A DNA stretch of 14,662 nucleotides from Phosphoribacter sp044220725. Lineage in GTDB: Bacteria; Actinomycetota; Actinomycetes; Actinomycetales; Dermatophilaceae. The translations under genes and the position numbers were made by a program. Below the pieces are notes generated by a model. That model was not told the DNA's origin. It saw only the letters and a list, made by a program, of their open reading frames with translations, and searched no databases. Each line of letters starts with the position of its first letter. Within the stretch, counting starts at the first letter, position 1. Positions 7,602 to 13,499 of the stretch are shown here, one piece after another. The stretch covers positions 1-14,662 of the forward strand of contig JBGAQN010000060.1 of the NCBI GenBank assembly GCA_044220725.1, in the 5' to 3' direction.

Positions 7602-7752
7602 ATGTTCCGGCCGCAGTCGGTCAGCCGCGGACGTTCCGGGCCGCAGTCGGTCAGCCGCGGACGTTCCGGGCCGCAGTCGGTCAGCCGCGGACGTTCCGGG
7701 CCGCGGTCGGGTCAGCCGCGGACGTTCCGGGCCGCGGTCGGGTCAGCCGCGG
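7602..7752. repeat. Five-copy ~30-bp tandem array between serS and the DinB-like gene
   Basis: Head-to-tail units lie at 7602-7630 (29 bp), 7631-7660, 7661-7690 (30 bp each), 7691-7721 and 7722-7752 (31 bp each). A partial ACGTCC follows at 7753. Each begins ACGTTCCGG (ATGTTCCGG in the first) and ends TCAGCCGCGG. Units 2 and 3 are identical and units 4 and 5 are identical, which suggests recent duplication. The last ten bases of each unit reproduce the final codons and stop of the DinB-like gene, so the array seems to have grown from that gene's 3' end. CCGCGG recurs, so single strands can fold. There are no spacers, so this is not CRISPR. Confidence 0.92.
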
Positions 7753-8276
7753 ACGTCCCAGACGTGGTGGCGCAGGTCATGCAGCGCATAGATGCCGAGC
7801 GTGGCGATGGTGAACTGCGACCCGTTGCTTCGGGTGCCGGGGCGCTGCCAGTCCTCCTTGCTCACCCGCTCGAAGACTTCGGCCAGGGCTTCGCCGGCCT
7901 TGCCGATCTGCTTGGCAACGGTTGCGGGGTCCTGCTCCCAGTAGCGCTCCTGTTGCGCCGTCTCGTCCTGGTCCCAGTTGGCGAAGATGGGGTTGTCCTG
8001 AGCGAGCATGAGCTCGACCCGCTCGGCGAACAACCGCATGACATCGCGCACGTGACAGGCGTATTCCAGCGGCGACCAGATGTGCTTCTTGGGACGCTCG
8101 GCGACTTCCGGTTGCACGAGCACCGCTGGCCACCGCGACGCTGTCTCGCGCACCGCCTCGGCGAGCCGCTTCGGCCGGATCGTCGCCGCATCGAAGCCGC
8201 ACTCCGCGCAGGGCTCGCGCAGCACCCAGGTCCAGTCCTTGTCGTCAGCGGGCGGCACGGCGGGTTTGGGGACCAT
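7743..8276 (-). CDS. DinB-like (DinB_2 / maleylpyruvate isomerase-type) four-helix protein
   Basis: The 177-residue protein resembles small actinobacterial DinB-superfamily proteins, predicted four-helix bundles that bind a divalent metal and may act with mycothiol. Candidate metal ligands are His75 (EYACHVRDVM) and His166/His170 (ALHDLRHHVWD), the usual H...HxxxH arrangement. An N-terminal CAEC pair at 23-26 is notable. No enzymatic activity can be assigned. ATG 8276 is the start, and an octamer copy sits just upstream at 8285-8292. The C-terminal codons and stop lie in the last unit of the tandem array. It is divergent from the lipid kinase gene. Confidence 0.8.
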   Translation of the reverse strand: MVPKPAVPPADDKDWTWVLREPCAECGFDAATIRPKRLAEAVRETASRWPAVLVQPEVAERPKKHIWSPLEYACHVRDVMRLFAERVELMLAQDNPIFANWDQDETAQQERYWEQDPATVAKQIGKAGEALAEVFERVSKEDWQRPGTRSNGSQFTIATLGIYALHDLRHHVWDVRG

Positions 8277-8413
8277 GCACGCCAGTATGCCGTCCCGCCC
8301 CGACGGACGGCACCCCGATGGCCCCCGGTCAGGGTTTGCGGTGGTCCAGCGCCGAGGGATTGCCGGACGGAGGGACGGGGTGCGGGCCAGGCCGACGGGT
8401 TGGACGCGGGTCG

Positions 8414-8419
8414 TATACC
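8414..8419 (+). promoter_or_regulatory. Candidate -10 element for the lipid kinase gene
   Basis: TATACC lies eight bases upstream of the GTG start at 8428, so a transcript would begin at about the start codon (leaderless). Only a weak AGAGAG precedes the GTG. No good -35 is apparent. Bases 8277-8413, between the divergent genes, show nothing else except one GTATGCCG copy. Confidence 0.4.
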
Positions 8420-8427
8420 GTCAGAGA

Positions 8428-9525
8428 GTGCCCGAGAATGTCCTGTGGTGGATCGCCGGAGCGATCCTGCTCTTCGGCGTCATCGGCATCGCCGCAGCGC
8501 TGGGCAACCGGGGCAGTGTCGACTACGACGCCCTCACCCAACGGCTGCGCCGCCGACGGCCGCACCGCGACAGTTTCCGGGAGGCACCCACGCCTGAGGA
8601 ACCGCTGCGGCGCGCTGCGGTCATTGTCAATCCGACGAAGTTTGTCGAGCTGTCCGACCTTCGGGCCCGCGTCGCTGGCGTGTGCGCCGCCCACGGTTGG
8701 GGCCAGCCGATCTGGGTCGAGACGACCGCGGCCGAGCCGGGGACGGCCCAGGCCCGCCAAGCCGTCCTCGACGGTGCCGTCCTCGTGTGTCCACTTGGCG
8801 GTGATGGGACGGTCCGGGCGGTCGCCAAGGCCCTTGTGGACACCGAGACACCCCTGGGGCTGCTTCCCGGAGGCACCGGCAACTTGCTGGCTCGAAATCT
8901 CGACCTGCCCTTGGATTCGGTCGAGAAGGCGCTCGTCGTGGCCCTCACTGGGCACAACAAGCGCGTCGACGTCGGCCGGATCATCATCAGCCGCAGTGAC
9001 GACGCCGAGCCAGAGGAAGACACCTTCTTCGTCATGGCCGGGCTGGGGTTCGACGCCGCGGTGATGGCCGGCGCGCCTGAGCACCTCAAGCGGCAGGTGG
9101 GCAACGCGGCATACATCCTCGCGGGCCTGCGCAACATGAAGGGGCCACAGTTCAAGGCCCGGATCAGCGTCGATGGCGGGATGGAATTCAGCCGCCGGAC
9201 GCGGACCGTCCTCTTGGGCAACTGCGGCAAGATCTTCGGCGGACTCGTGCTCATGCCGGAGGCGAAAGTCGACGACGGGCTGATCGACGCCGTGGTCATG
9301 TCGCCCAAAGGGGTCGTTGGCTGGACCGCAGTGCTCGCGCGGGTGGTCAGCCGGCAACGCAAGGGCCACCCCATCGTCGACCATCACACCGGACACGAGA
9401 TCCGGGTGCGCTGCGATCGCCCTGAGGAGCTCCAACTCGACGGCGACAACGTCGGGCCGGTCCGCGCCGTCACCGGCTCAGTGCGTCCCGGCGCGCTCGT
9501 CGTGCGAGTGGCCGCCGCGGGCTAG
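8428..9525 (+). CDS. Diacylglycerol kinase-family lipid kinase
   Basis: A 365-residue protein of the diacylglycerol/sphingosine kinase catalytic family, which phosphorylates a lipid hydroxyl using ATP at the membrane. An N-terminal hydrophobic segment (about 5-26) could anchor it. The kinase domain starts near 61 (RRAAVIVNPTKF) and has the nucleotide-binding GGDGTVR (124-130) and PGGTGNLLARN (147-157). The C-terminal beta-rich half includes AGLGFDA (204-210) and the LDGD motif (357-360 region of the domain end). The real lipid substrate is unknown; actinobacterial members act on diacylglycerol or other lipids. GTG 8428 is chosen because earlier in-frame sequence lies opposite the DinB-like gene and lacks homology. 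It converges on efeU. Confidence 0.9.
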   Translation: MPENVLWWIAGAILLFGVIGIAAALGNRGSVDYDALTQRLRRRRPHRDSFREAPTPEEPLRRAAVIVNPTKFVELSDLRARVAGVCAAHGWGQPIWVETTAAEPGTAQARQAVLDGAVLVCPLGGDGTVRAVAKALVDTETPLGLLPGGTGNLLARNLDLPLDSVEKALVVALTGHNKRVDVGRIIISRSDDAEPEEDTFFVMAGLGFDAAVMAGAPEHLKRQVGNAAYILAGLRNMKGPQFKARISVDGGMEFSRRTRTVLLGNCGKIFGGLVLMPEAKVDDGLIDAVVMSPKGVVGWTAVLARVVSRQRKGHPIVDHHTGHEIRVRCDRPEELQLDGDNVGPVRAVTGSVRPGALVVRVAAAG

Positions 9526-9531
9526 CCGAAC

Positions 9532-9548
9532 GATGGGCTCCCCCCATC
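9532..9548. terminator. Small stem-loop just after the lipid kinase stop
   Basis: GATGGG (9532-9537) pairs perfectly with CCCATC (9543-9548) across a 5-nt loop, six bases after the TAG stop. There is no T-tract, so it is only a candidate terminator, possibly serving both converging genes. Confidence 0.4.
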
Positions 9549-9560
9549 ACCGTCCCGGCA

Positions 9561-9624
9561 AAGCCGCGCCCGCCTGGTATGCCGCGCCCGCCCGGCAAGC
9601 CGCGCCCGCCTGGTATGCCGCGCC
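9561..9624. repeat. Two direct 28-bp repeats carrying the GTATGCCG octamer
   Basis: The same 28 bases occur at 9561-9588 and 9597-9624 (period 36), each starting AAGCCGCGCCCGCC and ending GTATGCCGCGCC. They sit in the 114-bp gap between the converging lipid kinase and efeU genes, with no convincing coding frame. The duplication includes an octamer copy, showing that some octamer copies multiply by local duplication. Confidence 0.85.
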
Positions 9625-9639
9625 GCCCCGCCAGCCGGG

Positions 9640-10509
9640 TCAGCCCCGACGGGTTGACTCAACCTGACTCGCCGGCTGGCGCTCTCCTCCCGGGGCCACC
9701 CGTGGCGCACCCACCCCCCTCAGGAACAGCGGCAACACGACGATCAGGTATGCCGCCCAAGCGCCGATCTCAAGCACGGCCATCCGGGGGCGAAGGTTGA
9801 CGATCCCGCGGACCACCATGGCCACGGGAGAGGCCGGGTCGATAACGCTGCGCAGGTCGAAGGCGTAGGTCTGTTCCCCGGGAAGCACGCCGGCCTCCTG
9901 AAGTTCGTGGACGGCATACGCGAGGATGCCCGCGGCGACCACGACCAGACCTGCCCCGGTCCAGCGGAAGAATCTTGCAAGGTCGATTCGGACGGCACCG
10001 GCGTAGATGCCGACGCCAATGGCGACCGCGGCACCGATGCCGAACACCCAGCCGAGGGCAGGCGCCAGGCCCGTCTCGGCAGCGGATTGGACGGTCGCGT
10101 AGAAGAACAATGCCGACTCCAGACCTTCGCGCCCTACGCCGAGGAAGGCGACGGTAGCGATGGCCAGCGGTCCGGCGTCGAGCGCTCGGTCGAGCTTGCC
10201 GGTCAGTTCTCCAGCGAACCGGCGACCCACCGAGCGCATCCAGAACACCATGCCGGTGACCAGGATGACGGCCAGCAGGGACGCGATGCCGGTGACCAAT
10301 TCGGCGGTGCGGTCATCCAGGCCGTCGGTGCCGAAGGTCAGCACCGCGCCCAGGATGACCGAGAGTGCGACCGCCACGCTGACGCCCGTCCAGACGTGTC
10401 GCAACGCCCAGCGGCGACCAGTCTTGGCCAGGAAGGCAACGAGGATGACGACGACGAGTGCCGCCTCGAGGCCCTCGCGAAGGCCGATCAGGGCGTTGGA
10501 GACAAACAC
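9640..10509 (-). CDS. efeU: FTR1/EfeU-family iron permease
   Basis: An integral membrane iron permease of the OFeT family. The 289 residues form about seven hydrophobic helices. The two diagnostic REGLE motifs are present: REGLEAAL at 11-18 and REGLESAL at 127-134, whose Arg/Glu residues form the iron path. In E. coli-like systems EfeU works with EfeO and EfeB; neither partner is in this window, as the next gene downstream converges. The GTG start has AGGAG four bases upstream. A DtxR/IdeR-type box lies 19 bases upstream, so repression by Fe(II)-bound regulator is expected. An alternative name is high-affinity Fe2+/Pb2+ permease. Confidence 0.94.
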   Translation of the reverse strand: MFVSNALIGLREGLEAALVVVILVAFLAKTGRRWALRHVWTGVSVAVALSVILGAVLTFGTDGLDDRTAELVTGIASLLAVILVTGMVFWMRSVGRRFAGELTGKLDRALDAGPLAIATVAFLGVGREGLESALFFYATVQSAAETGLAPALGWVFGIGAAVAIGVGIYAGAVRIDLARFFRWTGAGLVVVAAGILAYAVHELQEAGVLPGEQTYAFDLRSVIDPASPVAMVVRGIVNLRPRMAVLEIGAWAAYLIVVLPLFLRGVGAPRVAPGGERQPASQVESTRRG

Positions 10510-10528
10510 GGCGCTCCTGGTGTCGAAG

Positions 10529-10547
10529 TTAGGTAAGCCTTACCTCA
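10529..10547 (-). promoter_or_regulatory. DtxR/IdeR-type iron box upstream of efeU
   Basis: TTAGGTAAGCCTTACCTCA (plus strand) is a 19-bp interrupted palindrome: 8 of 9 arm positions match around a central C. It agrees at most positions with the DtxR/IdeR consensus TTAGGTTAGGCTAACCTAA. It ends 19 bases before the efeU GTG, where it would cover the promoter or transcription start. The regulator gene is not in the window. Confidence 0.88.
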
Positions 10548-10646
10548 GTAGGTTCTCACAGGCTGGAGCGGTATTTCCACCCGGGTAGTCGGGGTCACAG
10601 CCGCCGTTCCTCCGTCCGAGTCGCGGAACTGGGAGCCAGCGCAGAC

Positions 10647-10716
10647 GCTTGGATGAGGTTGGTGGCACTGGGATGAGTCTGCACGCTCACCCCAGCGTCA
10701 TGAACCTCATCCAAGC
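10647..10716. repeat. 70-nt near-palindrome between pheA and efeU
   Basis: GCTTGGATGAGGTT (10647-10660) pairs perfectly with AACCTCATCCAAGC (10703-10716). Inside, CTGGGATGAG (10668-10677) pairs with CTCACCCCAG (10686-10695) at 9 of 10 positions across an 8-nt loop. The two 7-nt segments between the stems are the same length and partly pair. It lies 67 bases past the pheA stop and about 100 bases upstream of the efeU iron box, both on the minus strand. It could terminate pheA transcripts, though no U-tract follows. The rest of the 273-bp gap (10510-10782) shows no gene. Confidence 0.75.
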
Positions 10717-10782
10717 CGGAGACCAAGCCGGGGGCCGACCAGCCAAGCGGGAACGAAGCCAGCGGTCGCCGCGGGTCGCACC

Positions 10783-11700
10783 TCAGGACAGGGCGTCGAT
10801 CCAGGCCCGCGCGGCGACGAAGTCGGCGTCAGCCATCCCCGCATCGACGACGCCGGGGCGCCCGTCTGCCCGTGGGTATGAGCCAAGGAACCGCACATCG
10901 GCGCACACCCTCTTGAGACCGATCAACGATTCCCGCACCCGTTCCTCGGCGACGTGTCCTTCGAAGTCGATGGAGAAGCAGTAGGACCCCATCGCCTCAC
11001 CGGTCGGGCGCGACTCCAGACGCACCATGTTGACCCCACGCACCGCGAACTGCTCGAGCAACTCCAACAGGCCTCCGGGGCGGTCCAGCTTCTGGAAGAG
11101 CACGACGGTCGTCTTGTCAGCGCCGCTTGGCGCGGGCAGATGGCCCGGGCGGCTGACCAGGACGAATCTGGTCACCGCGCCGCCGTTGTCACCGATGTCC
11201 TCGGCAAGCACCCGGAGCCCGAATCGGGTGGCGGCCCCCGGCGCGCAGACAGCCGCGTCGAAGGGCGGGTGGCTTTCGGCGGCCAGCGTCTGCGCCGAGG
11301 CCGCAGTGGACAACGTTGGCAGGTATGCCGCGTCTGGCAGGTTCTCCTCCATCCAACCGCGCACTTGAGCCCAGGCATGCGAATGGGTGCCGACTGCTCG
11401 GACGTTGGCGAGCGGCATACCAGGTCGGGCGGCCAGGACGAAGGTGATGGGGACGAGGACCTCCCCGATGATGTGCAATTGGTCTCCGACGGACAGTGCG
11501 TCGAGAGTCGCACTCACCCCGCCCTCGACCGAATTCTCGATGGGGACCATGGCTGCGTCGATCTGGCGATCCCGCAGCGCGCGCAGGGCCGCACCGACCG
11601 AGCCGAACGGGTGCCGGTTGCCCTCGTGCGAGGCTGCCCATTGTTGTAGGGCCATTTCGCAGAAGGTTCCCTCCGGCCCGAGGTAGCCAAAGCGCGTCAT
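10783..11700 (-). CDS. pheA: Prephenate dehydratase (monofunctional, with ACT domain)
   Basis: Converts prephenate to phenylpyruvate in phenylalanine synthesis. The 305 residues have the catalytic domain with GPEGTF (8-13), VPIENSVEGGV (52-62) and the TRF motif (177-179) whose Thr is catalytic. A C-terminal ACT regulatory domain (about 187-270) carries ESRP (229-232), typical of phenylalanine feedback binding. No chorismate mutase domain is fused, as in other actinobacteria. ATG 11700 (TRFGYLGPEGTF) fits the family; a GTG at 11724 would add eight residues, including an octamer-encoded Ala-Tyr. It is divergent from the GDT1-like gene across a 138-bp region with a 9-bp tandem repeat. Confidence 0.97.
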   Translation of the reverse strand: MTRFGYLGPEGTFCEMALQQWAASHEGNRHPFGSVGAALRALRDRQIDAAMVPIENSVEGGVSATLDALSVGDQLHIIGEVLVPITFVLAARPGMPLANVRAVGTHSHAWAQVRGWMEENLPDAAYLPTLSTAASAQTLAAESHPPFDAAVCAPGAATRFGLRVLAEDIGDNGGAVTRFVLVSRPGHLPAPSGADKTTVVLFQKLDRPGGLLELLEQFAVRGVNMVRLESRPTGEAMGSYCFSIDFEGHVAEERVRESLIGLKRVCADVRFLGSYPRADGRPGVVDAGMADADFVAARAWIDALS

Positions 11701-11740
11701 CGGGTATGCCGCCCTACCAGGCACGAGTGGGGACTGCCGG

Positions 11741-11812
11741 GCACGGTGGGCACGGTGGGCACGGTGGGCACGGTGGGCACGGTGGGCACGGTGGGCACGG
11801 TGGGCACGGTGG
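11741..11812. repeat. Eight tandem copies of GCACGGTGG
   Basis: A perfect 9-bp unit is repeated eight times with partial bases either side, between the divergent pheA and GDT1-like genes. Read from the GTG triplets it would encode a Val-Gly-Thr repeat in frame with the downstream gene. The unit is a multiple of three, so copy number changes would not alter frame. More likely it is non-coding and changes promoter spacing. Perfect identity of the units implies recent slippage. Confidence 0.95.
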
Positions 11813-11818
11813 GCAGAG

Positions 11819-11824
11819 TATTAC
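11819..11824 (+). promoter_or_regulatory. Candidate -10 element for the GDT1-like gene
   Basis: TATTAC matches four of six -10 consensus bases and lies 14 bases before ATG 11839, giving a very short leader. The -35 position would fall in the last tandem repeat units (about 11796-11801), so repeat number could affect the promoter. Confidence 0.35.
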
Positions 11825-11838
11825 GCTCGGGGTCCACC

Positions 11839-12474
11839 ATGACATTCAGTATCGCGGTCGCCGCCGCCGCCTTCGTCCTCATCTTCCCCGTCGAGTTCCC
11901 GGACAAGACGTTCATCGCCACTCTCGTCCTGGCGACTCGGTTCCGCCCGATGCTTGTCTGGGTTGGGGTGGCCAGCGCCTTTCTGGTCCAGACGACTGTC
12001 GCTGTCGTCGCAGGGCAGCTCCTGACCAACTTGCCACGGACGCCGGTCGACATCGCCTCGGGGCTGCTCTTCCTCGTCGGGGGGTTCATCCTCCTTCGCG
12101 GCGCCTCCCGAGCCGACGCTGAGGGAGCTGAGGCGGAGGCGGAGTTCACCGAGGTTGCCTCAGCCAAGGAGGACGCCACCGGCCTCAAGGCGGTCGTCAC
12201 GAGCTTCCTCGTGCTCTTCCTCGCCGAATGGGGCGACCTGTCGCAGCTGTTAACAGCCAATCTGGTGATCCGCTACGGCGAGCCCCTGTCGGTTGGGGTC
12301 GGGTCGTTCCTAGCCCTGGCGTCAGTGTCCGGCCTGGCCGCGGCCTTGGGCCATCAGCTCCTTCGGCGGGTCAAGCTGGCCACCATCCGCCGAATCGGCG
12401 GCGGGGTCTGTCTGCTGTTGGCCGGGTTGACTGTGCTCGGCCTGCTGGGCCTCGACGTCCCCGTTCTGGGCTGA
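11839..12474 (+). CDS. GDT1/TMEM165 (UPF0016)-family membrane transporter
   Basis: A 211-residue membrane protein with about six hydrophobic helices in two halves joined by an acidic Ala/Glu-rich loop (about 90-112). Members of this family move Mn2+ or Ca2+, probably in exchange for protons. Each half carries the ExGD(K/R)(T/S) signature in variant form: EFPDKT at 19-24 and EWGDLS at 130-135. The Gly-to-Pro change in the first and Lys/Arg-to-Leu in the second fit what I recall of actinobacterial members, and the acidic residues are kept. ATG 11839 is preferred over GTG 11746, which would add a 31-residue Val-Gly-Thr repeat leader. Substrate is not determined. Confidence 0.85.
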   Translation: MTFSIAVAAAAFVLIFPVEFPDKTFIATLVLATRFRPMLVWVGVASAFLVQTTVAVVAGQLLTNLPRTPVDIASGLLFLVGGFILLRGASRADAEGAEAEAEFTEVASAKEDATGLKAVVTSFLVLFLAEWGDLSQLLTANLVIRYGEPLSVGVGSFLALASVSGLAAALGHQLLRRVKLATIRRIGGGVCLLLAGLTVLGLLGLDVPVLG

Positions 12475-12488
12475 CTCCCTTCGACCTC

Positions 12489-12530
12489 CTCCGGGCTCCC
12501 AGCCCCGAACTCCGGACTCCCAGCCCCGAC
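12489..12530. repeat. Two tandem 21-bp repeats after the GDT1-like gene
   Basis: CTCCGGGCTCCCAGCCCCG at 12489-12507 is followed by CTCCGGACTCCCAGCCCCG at 12510-12528, a 21-bp period with one internal difference, and a third unit begins CTCCG at 12531. It fills part of the 82-bp gap between converging stops. It is non-coding as far as can be seen. Confidence 0.75.
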
Positions 12531-12556
12531 CTCCGCTGCTTACCGGGCCGACCGGC

Positions 12557-13450
12557 CTACCGGAGAGTCACCTGTCTGCTGACCAGGCCGCTGCGGGCTC
12601 GGCGTTGATCAGCGGTCAGCGGCGACGTGTCGGCGATCGCCTCGGCTAGCGGCACGGCTAACGCGGCGATCGCGTCGGCATACGACAACGCATCCCGCTC
12701 GGGATCCACCTCCCAAACCGGCACGAGCAGGCCGCCGGCCCGGAATGCCCCCAGCAACCGGGCCTCACCCTCGAGGCGGTGTTCGTCGCTGGCGGCGAGC
12801 CGGGCAAGGCCGTCCGTGGCGGTGTCCTCGGCCTGCGGCAGCACCCAACGGATGAAGGTGCGGTCGCCGAACCGGACCCAATAGACGCTCGAGGCCCCGG
12901 GCACGCGCTGCACCGGCACGATCGACTGGTTGGCTTGCTCCAGGGACGCAGCCCCGTCATCGTCGAGGTCGGCGTCTCCCACCCAAAAACCAAAGCCCTC
13001 GTGCAGTGTGACCTCGAACCCGAGGTCCACGTCGAGCAGGTCCTGAAGGCGGGGCGTCTCGGCGGTCGGCGTCGGCACGTGCGAGATGGGGGTCCCTTCC
13101 GGTGCAGCCGCAGCAAGCAGCCATGCAGCGGCGATGTCACGGCTGGCATCACCACAGGTCGCCCCCGCCTGAGTGGCCACCAGGACCCCACCACCGGTGC
13201 GATGCAGGCCTGGCCAGGCCATCGGCAACACCGTGGCCAGGGTCGCGTCACGGGGTACGTCGCCTGGGAGATCGGCGACGGTGCCGGCGAGGCGCACCGA
13301 GGCGGTCGCCGCGGGCAAGATCTCGCGCATCGCGACCCACTCGGTCTCGTCCGGCAAGCCCTCGAAGGGCCGCAGCACGAAGGGCGCCGCTGCGGGACGC
13401 CGGTCTTCAGATGTATGCCGCGCGTCGCGCCGCCTGTTCGCCTTGCCCAT
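12557..13450 (-). CDS. DUF5926-family protein
   Basis: A 297-residue protein that I recognise as the actinobacterial DUF5926 family, function unknown. It begins with a basic segment (MGKANRRRDARHT), then the conserved PFVLRPFEGLPDETEWVAMREILPAATA (23-50). It later has ISHVPTPTAETPRLQDLLD (122-140) and HEGFGFWVG (150-158). There is no signal peptide or membrane helix, so it is probably cytosolic. Some databases have called relatives SecA-like, but no SecA motor motifs are visible. The frame is open upstream through the next gene, but ATG 13450 starts the conserved N-terminus and follows GGGTGG. It lies 49 bp downstream of the metallophosphoesterase gene on the same strand. Confidence 0.82.
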   Translation of the reverse strand: MGKANRRRDARHTSEDRRPAAAPFVLRPFEGLPDETEWVAMREILPAATASVRLAGTVADLPGDVPRDATLATVLPMAWPGLHRTGGGVLVATQAGATCGDASRDIAAAWLLAAAAPEGTPISHVPTPTAETPRLQDLLDVDLGFEVTLHEGFGFWVGDADLDDDGAASLEQANQSIVPVQRVPGASSVYWVRFGDRTFIRWVLPQAEDTATDGLARLAASDEHRLEGEARLLGAFRAGGLLVPVWEVDPERDALSYADAIAALAVPLAEAIADTSPLTADQRRARSGLVSRQVTLR

Positions 13451-13499
13451 AGCCGCCCACCCTAACGGGCTGGCCAGACCGACGGGCGGCGGACCCGGG

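Noticed and set aside
7602..7752. CRISPR array
   Set aside because: Units are directly adjacent with no spacers and no cas genes are present.
7179..8597. 472-codon plus-strand frame running through the tandem array
   Set aside because: Its repeat peptide (PQSVSRGRSG) comes from the DNA array, and it lies opposite serS and the DinB-like gene.
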